Of a DNA stretch of 64,000 nucleotides, positions 44,571 through 54,610 are shown one piece after another. The notes under the pieces were generated by a model. It was not told where the DNA came from, did not search any database, and saw only the letters and a program-made list of their open reading frames with translations. Source of the stretch: Bog-793 sp963823945 (lineage in GTDB: Bacteria; Actinomycetota; Acidimicrobiia; Acidimicrobiales; Bog-793); the NCBI GenBank assembly GCA_963823945.1, contig CAWGNK010000010.1:1-64000 (forward strand), written 5' to 3'. Numbering within the stretch: position 1 is the first letter of the stretch; each line of letters opens with the position of its first letter. Both the position numbers and the translations under genes were made by a program.

Positions 44571-46886
44571 CTACTGCACGCGCACGATCGGCGTGCGGGG
44601 CGACCAGGGGAGGTAGCCGAGCGCCAGCGATCTCGCCTTCGGGCCCGGGCGGCGCGGGCTCGTCGTGATGACCAGGGCGACGTGCGAGCCCCCGACGACG
44701 ATCTCGTCGAAACGTGCGCCGCGCCGCGAGCGCTTGGCGGGCTCCAGGTCCTCGTCGGTCTCGGTCAACCAGAGCCACCGGTACGTGGGGTCGTCCTCGG
44801 CGACGTTCTCGGCGAAGGCCCCGGCGGGAGCGAGGACGAGGAACCGGGTGAGCACCCCCGACAGGTCGCCGACATCGCGCTCGACCGTCACGAGACCGTA
44901 CGGCTCGGCCTGCCCGCGGGCGGCGATGGCGATCCCGTCACGGTCGCGTGCGGCCCGGGCGCACGCTGCCGCGGTCGACTCGCAGGCCACGGGTTCCCAG
45001 CCCAATCGGGCGATGAAGTGCGAGCACTGCGCGAAGGCCTGCGGGTGGCTGTAGACCACGCCCGCGCCGCCGAGCCCCGCGGGCTCGTCGGTCGCGGCGT
45101 AGGCGTCGAACCGGACCGAGACGTCGATCACCCCGCCGGCGACGAGCTGCTGGCTGCGCAGCAGCCCCGCCGCCGCGAGCTCGACGAGGCCCGACGAGGA
45201 GTTGACGATCGGCAGCACCGCCAGGCCGGCGTCGCCGGCGACGACGGCCTCGATGACCGCCTCGAAGCTCGCCCCCGGCAAGAGCTGCGAGTCATCGTGC
45301 CCGACGAGCCCGGCCGCCTGACGGGCGGCGATCTCCGAGAAGGTGCCGGCCGGCCCGAGGAAGGCGACCGCCGGGATGTGGGTCGCGACGAGCGGCGCGA
45401 CGATCCCCGCGGGCCAGCCGTAGGCCTCGTCAACCCGGCCGGCGACGTGGCGGGCGACCTCGCCCGGGTCCCGGTCGGCGCGCAGGACGATCCGCACGAC
45501 GATCTCGCGTTGTCCCAGCCGCACCGCCTCGGCGACGAGCGCGGCCGAGTCGACCCCGCCGACCGCCCGGCAGACCGCCACGACCGCCGTCCCGGCGATC
45601 GACTCGGGCACGAGCACGCGCACGTCCACGCTGACCCGGCCGAGCCATTCGTCGAGGATCCGGTCGAGCTCGGACGACGTCAGGATCGTCACGTGCGCGA
45701 ACCCGAACCGGACGACTCGCCGCCTAGCGGCGACGGAGAGCCCGAGGCGGCTCGCGTTGGCGAGCCCCGCGCCGGCGGCGAGCACGGCGTGGCCCTTCGG
45801 GCCCACGAGGAGCTCCTCGACCGTCACCGTCGTCGGCGTGAGCTCGCGGATCCGCCCCACGACGAGCCGGGGCGCACCCTTGGCGCCGTGGTGCTCGAGA
45901 GCGATGAGGTCGCCGGTGCGACGCTGGCTGGCGAGCCGGGTGCGGGTCACCTGGGTCGCCTCGACCGCCAGGTTCGAGACCTGCTGGAGGGTCGTGAAGA
46001 AGGTGCCGCCGAACGCCTCGCGTGTCGCGGCGATGTACGACGTGATGGCCTGCGCGTCGTCGGTCCGCACGGCCGAGCGCAGCCGGTCCTGGGCGAGGTC
46101 GAACTCGGCGGCGATGCGCGCGCCCTCCGTCGTGAGCTGGATCGACGCCGTCGTCTCCTCCTGGCCGGGGCCGAGCACCCGGGACGCGAGACCGAGCAGC
46201 GTCTCGAAGACGGGGGTGCGCAGCCGCCACAGCTCGGCTTCGATGTCGTGCCCGGAGTTGGCGATGACGTCGGCGAAGGCGAGCAACGCCTGGTGCGAGG
46301 CCGACTGGACGTAGGCCATGACCCGGTCGTGCTCCTCGGGGCCGGCGAACTCGACGATGCCGCCCGCCGCCGAGATGAGGTCGACGAGCCACTCGTGTGC
46401 CGTCGGTGCCGCCGAGGAGGGCGAGATGACGACCGTCTGGCCGTCCATCGACTTCACCGCCGGCCCGAAGAGGGGGTGGATGCCGAACACCGACACGTCG
46501 TGCCGGGCGGCCCGCAACGTCGCGAGCGCGGCGACCTTGGCCGACGAGGTGTCGAACACGACCGACTCCGGGCACAGCAGCGGCAGAAGGTACGCCGCGA
46601 CCCGCGGCAGCTCCGCCTGGGGGACGGCGAGACAGACCCGGGCCGGCGCGACCGACAGGTCGACCTCGACGCCGGACTCGTCGACGACCCGGGCGCCGGA
46701 GTCGTAGTGGACGACGGCGGTGCGGACGGCGCACCGCAGCCCGAGGTCGAGCCGGTGGATCGCGGGATCGCGGTCGACGAGCACGGCGTGGTCCCAGTCG
46801 GCCGAGGCGAACAGCTGACGGCACAGCCACCGCCCCATGCCGCCGGCCGCGCCGACGACGATCAGCACCGGCCTGTCCGGGCTCAC
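44571..46886 (-). CDS. tyrA/pheA: TyrA-linker-PheA fusion: prephenate dehydrogenase and prephenate dehydratase in one protein
   Basis: From GTG 46886 the protein has 771 residues. Residues 1 to about 290 are prephenate dehydrogenase, with the Rossmann motif VVGAAGGMGRWL, VFDTSSAKVAAL, IHPLFGPAVKSMDG with its catalytic His, and HDRVMAYVQSASHQALL. Residues about 300-500 form a linker domain I do not recognise. Residues about 505-690 are prephenate dehydratase (VAFLGPAGTFSE, AVLPIVNSSSG, YSHPQAFAQCSHF and the essential LTRFLVLAP). No ACT domain with ESRP follows; the last 70 residues are unlike it. The enzyme would serve both Tyr and Phe synthesis from prephenate, in the same operon as trp. Confidence 0.9.
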   Translation of the reverse strand: MSPDRPVLIVVGAAGGMGRWLCRQLFASADWDHAVLVDRDPAIHRLDLGLRCAVRTAVVHYDSGARVVDESGVEVDLSVAPARVCLAVPQAELPRVAAYLLPLLCPESVVFDTSSAKVAALATLRAARHDVSVFGIHPLFGPAVKSMDGQTVVISPSSAAPTAHEWLVDLISAAGGIVEFAGPEEHDRVMAYVQSASHQALLAFADVIANSGHDIEAELWRLRTPVFETLLGLASRVLGPGQEETTASIQLTTEGARIAAEFDLAQDRLRSAVRTDDAQAITSYIAATREAFGGTFFTTLQQVSNLAVEATQVTRTRLASQRRTGDLIALEHHGAKGAPRLVVGRIRELTPTTVTVEELLVGPKGHAVLAAGAGLANASRLGLSVAARRRVVRFGFAHVTILTSSELDRILDEWLGRVSVDVRVLVPESIAGTAVVAVCRAVGGVDSAALVAEAVRLGQREIVVRIVLRADRDPGEVARHVAGRVDEAYGWPAGIVAPLVATHIPAVAFLGPAGTFSEIAARQAAGLVGHDDSQLLPGASFEAVIEAVVAGDAGLAVLPIVNSSSGLVELAAAGLLRSQQLVAGGVIDVSVRFDAYAATDEPAGLGGAGVVYSHPQAFAQCSHFIARLGWEPVACESTAAACARAARDRDGIAIAARGQAEPYGLVTVERDVGDLSGVLTRFLVLAPAGAFAENVAEDDPTYRWLWLTETDEDLEPAKRSRRGARFDEIVVGGSHVALVITTSPRRPGPKARSLALGYLPWSPRTPIVRVQ

Positions 46887-47767
46887 GGCGCCTCTGGCCC
46901 GCCGGGTCGTGCCGCCGGGTTCCACGGCGAGGGGACGACCGGCAGGTGGTCGAGCAGCTCGCCAACGGATTCGAGCGTCGCGGAGAGCAGCACGTACCGG
47001 TACCCGGGCGTGCCGGCCACGTCGTCGCCGCAACGCAGGCTGAAACCGCCCGCCGCCGAGGCGCCGATCACGGGGCGGATCGCCCTGCGGGTCACGCCGT
47101 CCACCGGCGTCTCCGCGGCGTCCCGCACGTAGCGCAGCGGCACGAGGGCGCGCGGCCCGATCAGCTCCTTGTTGAAGTCCGCCCGGCACAGGCGGGCGGA
47201 CGCCGGGCTGTCGTGGTCCGTCCACCAGTGCGCCACGCCGGCCAGGACGGGCGACGTCTCGTCGGCGCGCAGGTGGACCCCGCCGCCGAGGGCGCCGGGG
47301 GATCCGGCCTGATCGAGGGCGAGGTGGATCGACGGCCGGGTCAGCTCCGGGGTCGAGCTCTCGAGGCCGAGGGCGCGCACGAAGGCGTTGATCCGCTCGA
47401 GCTCCTGGGGAAGCGAGCCGAAACGGCCGTCGAAGCGCGGCGCCACCTCCTCGATCGCCTCGCGCAGCAATACCAGCGGCGCGAACGCCGGGTCCTGAAC
47501 GAGTCCCGACAGCACGTTGAGCGTCGGCTCGATCCGGCTGCCGTGGTCCGCGCGGCTCGCGAGCCCCGTCAGGTTGAGCAGCTTGATGACCGCCCTGCCG
47601 GCCTTGATCTGGACGGCGAGGCTCGCGGCGCACAGGGCGCGCAGCTCGTCAACGAGCACCTCGACACCGCCGGCCGGGGCGGCGGACATGACCTCGACGC
47701 AGACCGGCGCGTCCCGCGGGAGGTCCGGGTAGTCGACCGGAGCACCGGCCACCGATTGAAGGCGCAT
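46883..47767 (-). CDS. Unidentified 294-aa protein in the trp/aromatic operon
   Basis: The ATG at 47767 is 34 bp after the trpA stop. The stop overlaps the TyrA-PheA start by four bases, so the two are co-translated. The sequence begins MRLQSVAGAPVDYPDLPRD and has a helical part near residues 35-120 (VDELRALCAASLAVQIKAG, VLLREAIEEVAPRFD). A mixed part with WWTDHDSPASA and a C-terminal YVLLSATLESVGELLDHLP follow. I recognise no family. The helical part faintly recalls AroQ chorismate mutase, but the key residues are not convincing. No signal peptide or membrane segment is visible. Confidence 0.8.
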   Translation of the reverse strand: MRLQSVAGAPVDYPDLPRDAPVCVEVMSAAPAGGVEVLVDELRALCAASLAVQIKAGRAVIKLLNLTGLASRADHGSRIEPTLNVLSGLVQDPAFAPLVLLREAIEEVAPRFDGRFGSLPQELERINAFVRALGLESSTPELTRPSIHLALDQAGSPGALGGGVHLRADETSPVLAGVAHWWTDHDSPASARLCRADFNKELIGPRALVPLRYVRDAAETPVDGVTRRAIRPVIGASAAGGFSLRCGDDVAGTPGYRYVLLSATLESVGELLDHLPVVPSPWNPAARPGGPEAP

Positions 47768-47801
47768 GTGCTGGGCTCCAACCTCTGTGGGATTCCCTGG
47801 G

Positions 47802-48614
47802 CTACGTGACCATCGCGCCGCGCAGGGCCTGCACCAGTGTACGAACAGCCTCCACCCGGCGGGAATCGTCGGACTCCTCGGCCACGACGGCGACGATCGC
47901 GCTGCCCACCACGATCCCGTCGGCGCGGCCGTTCAGCGCCGCGACGTGTTCGGGCCGCGAGATGCCGAACCCGACGACGACGGGCACTGGGCTCTCACCC
48001 CTCAGCACCGCGAGGTCCGCCGCCAGCGTGGCCGGCAGGTCCTGCCGCACGCCGGTGACGCCGTCGACGGCGGTGAGGTAGACGAACGCCGTCGCGGCCT
48101 TTGCCGCCCGGCGCCGACGTGCCGGCGACGTCCCGGTGGCGACCAGGAAGACAAGCCCGACGCCATGACGCCGCGCCGCGCCGGCGACGACGCCTGCCGC
48201 CTCGGGGAGGAGGTCTGGGATGATGACGGCGTCGACGCCGCGGAGTTCGCAGGCCGCGAAGAACGCCTCCTCCCCCATCGCGAGGATGGGGTTGAGATAG
48301 CCCATCAGCACGATGGGCGTCTCGGTCCCGCGCCGCAGCGACCCGGCGATCCCGAGGACTTGGGCGAGCCGCGTGCCGCTCGCCAGCGCCCGCTCACCCG
48401 CCGCCTGGATGACCGGCCCGTCGGCCAGGGGATCGGAGAACGGGATCCCGAGCTCGACGATGTCGGCACCGCCGGCGATGCACGCCCGGGCGAGCTCCGC
48501 TGACCCGGCCGGGTCCGGGTCGCCCGCCATGACGTAGGTGATGAGCGCGCTGCGGGACTCGGCGGCGCATCGGGCGAAGACGGCGGCGAGCCGCGCTGGC
48601 GTCTTCACGGTCAC
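47802..48614 (-). CDS. trpA: Tryptophan synthase alpha subunit
   Basis: TrpA splits indole-3-glycerol phosphate to indole and glyceraldehyde-3-phosphate. The 270-aa TIM barrel has ITYVMAGDPDP, the catalytic Glu in DIVELGIPFSDPLADGPVIQ, an IPDLLPEA loop with the second acid, and VVGFGISRPEHVA for phosphate binding. GTG 48614 overlaps the trpB stop by four bases. It is the last trp gene before the unknown protein and the TyrA-PheA fusion. Confidence 0.96.
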   Translation of the reverse strand: MTVKTPARLAAVFARCAAESRSALITYVMAGDPDPAGSAELARACIAGGADIVELGIPFSDPLADGPVIQAAGERALASGTRLAQVLGIAGSLRRGTETPIVLMGYLNPILAMGEEAFFAACELRGVDAVIIPDLLPEAAGVVAGAARRHGVGLVFLVATGTSPARRRRAAKAATAFVYLTAVDGVTGVRQDLPATLAADLAVLRGESPVPVVVGFGISRPEHVAALNGRADGIVVGSAIVAVVAEESDDSRRVEAVRTLVQALRGAMVT

Positions 48615-49816
48615 ACGCCCCCGGCAGGCGCGGCGCCGACCCGGGTCAGCTCGGCCAGGTCCTTGTCCCCGCGGCCCGAGACGTTGATCACGACGACGTC
48701 GTCGGCCCCGAGCGATCCGGCGAGCTTGCGGGCGTGGCTGACCGCGTGGGCACTCTCGAGGGCCGGGATGATGCCCTCGGTGCGGGCGAGGTACACGGCC
48801 GCGTCAAGCGCCTCGCCGTCGGTCACAGAGGTGACCGTGATGCGCCCCAGATCGCGCAGCTGGGCGAGCTGGGGCCCGACGCCCGGGTAGTCGAGGCCCG
48901 CGCTCACCGAGTGCGCCTCCCGGATCTGCCCGTCGTCGTCCTGCAGCACGTAGCTGCGCGAGCCGTGCAGGACGCCGGGGCGGCCGAACCCGAGGGACGC
49001 CCCGTGCCGGCCGCTCTCGATCCCCTCGCCCCCTGCCTCGACGGCGACGAGCGCCACCTCGTCGTCGAGGAAGGCGCCGAAGATGCCCATCGAGTTGGAC
49101 CCCCCGCCGACGCAGGCGACGACCGCCGTGGGCAGCCGCCCGACGCGGTCGAGACACTGGGCCCGGGCCTCGCGCCCGATCACGGACTGGAACTCGGCCA
49201 CCATCGTCGGGTAGGGATGCGGACCGGCGACCGACCCGATCACGTAGTGCGTGGTCGCCGAGGTCGCGATCCAGTCGCGGATCGCCTCGTTCATCGCGTC
49301 CTTGAGGGTCTGTGAGCCCGAGGTGACCTCGATCACGCGCGCGCCCAACAGCTCCATGCGGGTCACGTTCGGCGACTGGCGCCGCACGTCGACCGCTCCC
49401 ATGAAGATCTCGCAGCGGATCCCGAACAGCGCGCACGCCGTCGCCGTCGCGACGCCGTGCTGGCCGGCACCGGTCTCCGCGATGACCCGGGTCTTGCCGG
49501 TGCGGCGGGCCAGCAGCACCTGGCCCAAGGTGTTGTTGATCTTGTGGGCCCCGGTGTGGCAGAGGTCCTCGCGCTTCAGATACACCCGCGCCCCGCCGCA
49601 GTCCCGCGTCATGCGCTTCGCCTCGCTGAGTGGCGTCGGCCGTCCGGCGAAGTCCCGTAACAGCGCGTCGAGCTCGGCCCGGAAGCCCGGGTCGACCCGG
49701 GCCTCCAGCCAGGCCCCCTCCAGCTCGTCGAGGGCCGGCACGAGCGTCTCGGGGACGAAACGGCCACCGTAGGGGCCGAACCACCCCGCGCCGTCACTGC
49801 TCAGTCCGCTTTCCAT
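48611..49816 (-). CDS. trpB: Tryptophan synthase beta subunit
   Basis: TrpB condenses indole with serine using pyridoxal phosphate. The 401-aa protein has GPYGGRFVPETL, the PLP lysine in CHTGAHKINNTLGQ, the catalytic Glu in AETGAGQHGVA, the phosphate-binding VGGGSNSMGIF and SAHAVSHA near the end. The ATG at 49816 overlaps the trpF stop by 16 bases. It forms the alpha2beta2 complex with the neighbouring trpA product. Confidence 0.97.
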   Translation of the reverse strand: MESGLSSDGAGWFGPYGGRFVPETLVPALDELEGAWLEARVDPGFRAELDALLRDFAGRPTPLSEAKRMTRDCGGARVYLKREDLCHTGAHKINNTLGQVLLARRTGKTRVIAETGAGQHGVATATACALFGIRCEIFMGAVDVRRQSPNVTRMELLGARVIEVTSGSQTLKDAMNEAIRDWIATSATTHYVIGSVAGPHPYPTMVAEFQSVIGREARAQCLDRVGRLPTAVVACVGGGSNSMGIFGAFLDDEVALVAVEAGGEGIESGRHGASLGFGRPGVLHGSRSYVLQDDDGQIREAHSVSAGLDYPGVGPQLAQLRDLGRITVTSVTDGEALDAAVYLARTEGIIPALESAHAVSHARKLAGSLGADDVVVINVSGRGDKDLAELTRVGAAPAGGV

Positions 49817-50433
49817 GTCACTCCTCGCGCCGCGGCGATGAACGCCGCCATGGCCTCGTGATCCTTGACACCCGGGCTCGACTCGACGCCGCTCGCGACG
49901 TCGACGGCGGCCGGCGACACGGTGGCGATCGCCGCCGCCACATTGGCCGGCGTGAGTCCGCCCGCCAGCACCAGCGGTGCCGGCAGCCTGAGACCGGCGG
50001 CCCAGCTCCAGTCGAAGGCGACCCCGCCGCCGCCCCTGCCCGGCGTCGACGAGTCGAGAAGGAACGCCGCGACATCGAAACCCGCGAGTCCTACGGCATC
50101 CACGGGCCCCGAGACGGCGACCGTCTTGATGACGGGCACCGCGGACGCCGCACAGTCGAACGGCGACTCGTCGCCGTGGAGCTGGACGGCACGCAGCCCG
50201 AGGTCGCGCGCGATTCCGTTCACCGTGGCGGGGGTCTCGTCGACGAAGACGCCGACCGTCCACACCTCCCCGGGCAGCTCGGCGATGATCCGGGCGGCCG
50301 TGCCGTGCTCGCAGAAACGCGCCGAGGACGGCCAGAAGTTGAACCCCACCGCCGCCGCACCGTATTCCACCGCCGCGAGGGCGTCGGCCAGGCGGGTGAT
50401 CCCGCAGATCTTGACGGCGACGGGTGTCGTCAT
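49801..50433 (-). CDS. trpF: Phosphoribosylanthranilate isomerase
   Basis: TrpF catalyses the Amadori rearrangement of PRA to CdRP. The 210-aa barrel has the catalytic Cys in AVKICGITRLADA, GFNFWPSSARF, VQLHGDES with the catalytic Asp region in FLLDSSTPGRGGGG, and VLAGGLTPANV. It sits between trpC and trpB in the operon, with ATGA overlap to trpC. Confidence 0.95.
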   Translation of the reverse strand: MTTPVAVKICGITRLADALAAVEYGAAAVGFNFWPSSARFCEHGTAARIIAELPGEVWTVGVFVDETPATVNGIARDLGLRAVQLHGDESPFDCAASAVPVIKTVAVSGPVDAVGLAGFDVAAFLLDSSTPGRGGGGVAFDWSWAAGLRLPAPLVLAGGLTPANVAAAIATVSPAAVDVASGVESSPGVKDHEAMAAFIAAARGVTWKAD

Positions 50434-51218
50434 CGCACCCTCAGGAACTCGCCGAGCAGCGCCCCGGGGTCCCGTGCCCGCACGAGCGCCTCGCCCACGA
50501 GGAAGTTGGCGATCCCGACCCGTCGCAGCCGCGCGACGTCGGCGGCCGTGTGGATGCCGCTCTCGGCGACCACGACGACGCCGGGTCCGACGAGCGGCGA
50601 GAGCCGCTCGACGGTGGCGAGGTCGACCTCGAACGTGGCGAGATCCCGGCTGTTGAGCCCTATCAGCCGGCACCCCCCGACGCCCAGGGCCAGCTCCACC
50701 TCGTGCTCGTCGTGTGCCTCGACGAGCGCCTCGAGCCCCAGGGCCCGCGCGGCGTCGTGCAGGTCCGCCAGCTCCCCGGCCCCGAGCGCCGCCACGATGA
50801 GCAGCACCGCGTCCGCGCCCGCGACACGGGCCTCGACCAGCTGGTAGGGATCGACGATGAAGTCCTTGCGCAGCACCGGCACGTCCACATTCCGGCGCAC
50901 CGCGCGCAGGTCCTCGAGGGTGCCGCCGAAGCCGACGGTGTCGGTGAGGACGGAGATCGCGCTCGCCCCGTGGGCCGCGTACGACCCGGCGAGGTCCGCC
51001 GCGTCCAGATCGTGGTCGATCACGCCCACCGACGGCGAGGCGCGCTTTATCTCGCCGACGACGCGGGTCGGCCCGCCCGGAACCGACAGCGCCGCCGCCA
51101 GGGGGCGGCAGGCGGCGAGGCCGGCGAGGCGGGACTCGAGCCCGCCGACCGGCAGCGCTCTCTTCGCGGCGGCGACCTCGGCGCGCTTGCGCTCGACGAT
51201 CGACGCGAGCCGGCTCAC
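50430..51218 (-). CDS. trpC: Indole-3-glycerol phosphate synthase
   Basis: TrpC closes the indole ring. The 262-aa barrel has VVGEIKRASPSVG with a catalytic Lys, SVLTDTVGFGG, VLRKDFIVDPYQ with a catalytic Lys, GLNSRDLATFEVDL and VVAESGIHTAADV. GTG 51218 overlaps trpD by four bases. The enzyme is separate from TrpF, unlike the E. coli fusion. Confidence 0.96.
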   Translation of the reverse strand: MSRLASIVERKRAEVAAAKRALPVGGLESRLAGLAACRPLAAALSVPGGPTRVVGEIKRASPSVGVIDHDLDAADLAGSYAAHGASAISVLTDTVGFGGTLEDLRAVRRNVDVPVLRKDFIVDPYQLVEARVAGADAVLLIVAALGAGELADLHDAARALGLEALVEAHDEHEVELALGVGGCRLIGLNSRDLATFEVDLATVERLSPLVGPGVVVVAESGIHTAADVARLRRVGIANFLVGEALVRARDPGALLGEFLRVR

Positions 51219-52224
51219 GCGCCTCTCGACAGCTCGACGACGGTCTCGAGCGTGCGGCGCGCGCTCCCGCTGTCGACCGCCCGGGCAGCAAGGGTGACCC
51301 CTTCGCGGATCGACTTCACCCGCCCGGCGACGTAGAGGGCGGCCCCGGCGTTGGCCAGCACGGCGTCGCGCGGGCCCCCCGGCTCCCCGGCGAGCACCTC
51401 CCGGCAGATCTCGGCGTTGCGGGAGGCGTCGCCGCCCCGCAGGTCCTCTCGCCGCCAGCTCGACACGCCGAGCTGTTCGGGCGTGAGGGTGAAGGCCGAA
51501 ACCGTGCTCCGGCGGACCTCGTGGACGAGCGTCGTGCCACTGACGGCGATCTCGTCGGTCCCGTCGCCGTGCACGACGAGTGCGTGCTCGGTTCCGAGCG
51601 CGCGCAGCGCCTCGGCGACGACAGGTACGTGACCTTCGGTTGACACGCCAACGATCTGCCGCCTCGCCGAGGCCGGGTTGGCGAGCGGGCCGATCAGGTT
51701 GAAGATCGTCGGCACGCCGAGCGCGGCCCGCGTCGCCCCCACCGCCTTGAACGCCGAATGGTGGTGCGGCGCGAAGAGGAACCCGAGTCGCGCTCTTCTC
51801 AGGCACTTCTCGAAGACCTCGGTGTCGCCGAGCACGACGCCGAGCTCCTCGAGGACGTCGGCGGACCCACAGCGCGACGACGCCGACCGGTTGCCGTGCT
51901 TGGCGACCGACGCGCCCGCCGCCGCGGCGACAATGGCCGCGGTCGTCGAGATGTTGAAGGTGTTCGCCCCGTCCCCACCGGTGCCACAGGTGTCGATGAC
52001 GTTCTCACCGTGCACGTCCACCTTCTTGGCGTGGCGGCGCATCACGCGGGCCGCCGAGCTGATCTCCTCGGCGGTCTCCCCTTTCGTGCGCAGGGCGGTC
52101 AGGAGCGCACCGACCTGGATCTGGTCGGCGTCGCCGTCGGCGATCTGCTCCATCGCGGCGGTCATCTCGTCCCCGGTGAGATCGCGCCGGGCCGTGGCGG
52201 CACGTAGGGCGGTGAGCACGGCGC

Positions 52225-52228
<4 letters not shown>
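51215..52228 (-). CDS. trpD: Anthranilate phosphoribosyltransferase
   Basis: TrpD joins anthranilate to PRPP. The 337-aa protein has the PRPP-binding DTCGTGGDGANTFNIST, AKHGNRSASSRCGSADVLE, FAPHHHSAFKAV and FNLIGPLANPA. Both Mg-binding acids near DGTDEIAV are present. It overlaps trpG and trpC by four bases each. It is not fused with TrpG. Confidence 0.97.
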
Positions 52229-52805
<577 letters not shown>

Positions 52806-52809
<4 letters not shown>

Positions 52810-54326
52810 CGCCGGCCACCGGTCCCCGCCCCGTCGTCCTGGGCGCGCAGCACGGCCGCCAGCAGAGCGGTCGCCTTGTGGACCGTCTCGGCCTGCTCGG
52901 TCGCGGGGTCCGAGTTGTAGACGATCCCGGCCCCGGCCTGGACGGTGAGCGCGCCGTGCGCGCAGAGCAGCGTGCGGATGACGATGGCCATGTCCATGTT
53001 GCCGTCGTCGCCCAGGTAGCCGACGCAACCGGCGTAAGGACCGCGGCCACGCCCCTCGAGCTCGGCGATGATCTCCATCGCGCGCACCTTCGGCGCCCCC
53101 GTCACCGTGCCCGCCGGGAACACGGCACGCAGCGCGTCGACCGTGTCGAAGCGCGCCGGGAGCCGGCCGCGCACCTGCGAGACCATGTGCATGACGTGGG
53201 AGTACTTCTCGACCGTCCGGTAGAGGTCGACCCGCACGCTGCCGACCTCGGCGACCCGCCCGACGTCGTTGCGGGCGAGGTCGACGAGCATGACGTGCTC
53301 GGCGTTCTCCTTCGGGTCGGCGAGCAGCTCGGCGAGAAGCCGTTCGTCCTCCGCCTCGTCCGCCCCCCGGGGGCGCGTGCCCGCGATCGGCCGGACGATC
53401 AGCTCGCCGTCGCGGATCCGCGCCAGGGCCTCGGGCGAGCTGCCGACGAGGGCCCGGCCGGCGTACTCGAAGTAGAAGAGATACGGCGAGGGGTTGACTA
53501 GGCGCAGCTCCTGGTAGATCGCGAACGGGTCGATCGCAAGCTCGGCCGAGAAGCGCTGGGAGATGACGATCTGCTGGCAGTCGCCCGCCTTGATGTATTC
53601 CCGGGCGCGCGCGACGGCGCGTTCGTACTCGGCGGGCGGGCGCTCCGGCTCGACCGAGACCGATCCCGCGACCGGCGCAGGCGACGCGACGCGACCCGGC
53701 TGCGCCTCGACGGAACGGATCTCGTCGACGATCGACCGGATCTCGTCCGCGGCCTTCGCCCAGGCGGCGTCGTCCTCGTCGGACGGTCTGGGCGCCGACT
53801 CGACGATCACGTGGACGACTTCCAGGAGGTGATCGAAGGCGACGATCGCCGCACACCGCAGGAAGAGGGCGTCAGGAAAGCCGTCCGACGCCCGCTGCAC
53901 CGGGACACGGGGCTCGATGAGGTGCGCCGTCTCGTAGGAGAGGAATCCGACGAGCCCGCTGACAAAGGGCGGCGCGTCCTCGAAGTCGGCTCCGTCGCGG
54001 CCGACGAGCTCACGACGGATCTCATCGTAGGGATCACCGGAGGCGGCGCCGAAGGACCAGTCCACGACGGCGACACCGCCGCAACCGAGGAAGGTCCACC
54101 GGTCCCGGTCCTCGTCGTGCGCGACCGATTCGAAGAGGAACGCGCCACCGGGCCGACGCCGCAGTGCCGAGAAGGCGGCCACGGGCGTGATCCCGGCCGC
54201 GGGGATAACCGTCCTGACGATCGCCCTGTACGCGACGCTCTGAGGTTGCGCCCCCCGACCGAACGATTCGCGGTCGGGAACGAGGCTCAGCTCAGAGTTG
54301 CCAAAGACACCTCGCCACCGACGCAC
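52806..54326 (-). CDS. trpE: Anthranilate synthase component I
   Basis: TrpE converts chorismate to anthranilate with TrpG. The 506-aa protein from GTG 54326 has the C-terminal chorismate-binding domain with PSPYLFYFEYAGRALVGSSPE, RPIAGTRPRG, ERLLAELLADPKENAEHVMLVDLARND and VFPAGTVTGAPKVRAMEII. The N-terminal Trp-binding region contains GLVGFLSYETAHLIEP. The exact start is unsure; in-frame sequence before about residue 13 looks weak. No Trp-rich leader peptide is visible upstream. It is the first gene of the operon that runs through to the TyrA-PheA fusion. Confidence 0.95.
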
Positions 54327-54610
54327 CCTCGCGCGGCACGTTGCGCCCGGCGTATTCCTGCTGTGCGGAGGCGTGCGTCTCTTCCGGCATGGTCGGGCAG
54401 GTTATCGAGCATCGGCGCGCGGTGTCCAGTCACGCCGTCGGCGCCGCGGCTCGGAGATCCCCGCAGGCAGCCGAGCGCCCTATTCCCTGGATCCCGCGCG
54501 ACGAGAGATACCCCTGTATTTCCCTGCCAATCCCGGGTCTTGCCTCCAGGCGCGAGTCCGACCCGCGGGATGCTGTGTCCGATTGTGATCGCGGCAACTA
54601 CCCTGCCGCC

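Noticed and set aside
44511..47132. An 873-codon open frame on the plus strand across the TyrA-PheA gene
   Set aside because: Its product is Arg/Asp/Gly-rich with no family motif and lies opposite a clear enzyme with catalytic residues.
46883..47767. Calling the unknown operon protein an AroQ chorismate mutase
   Set aside because: Only a faint helical resemblance exists, key Arg/Lys/Glu residues are not aligned, and an AroH mutase is already present at 21025.
54327..54610. trp leader peptide and attenuator
   Set aside because: The only short minus-strand ORF (start 54390) holds a single Trp codon and no terminator/antiterminator pair could be drawn.
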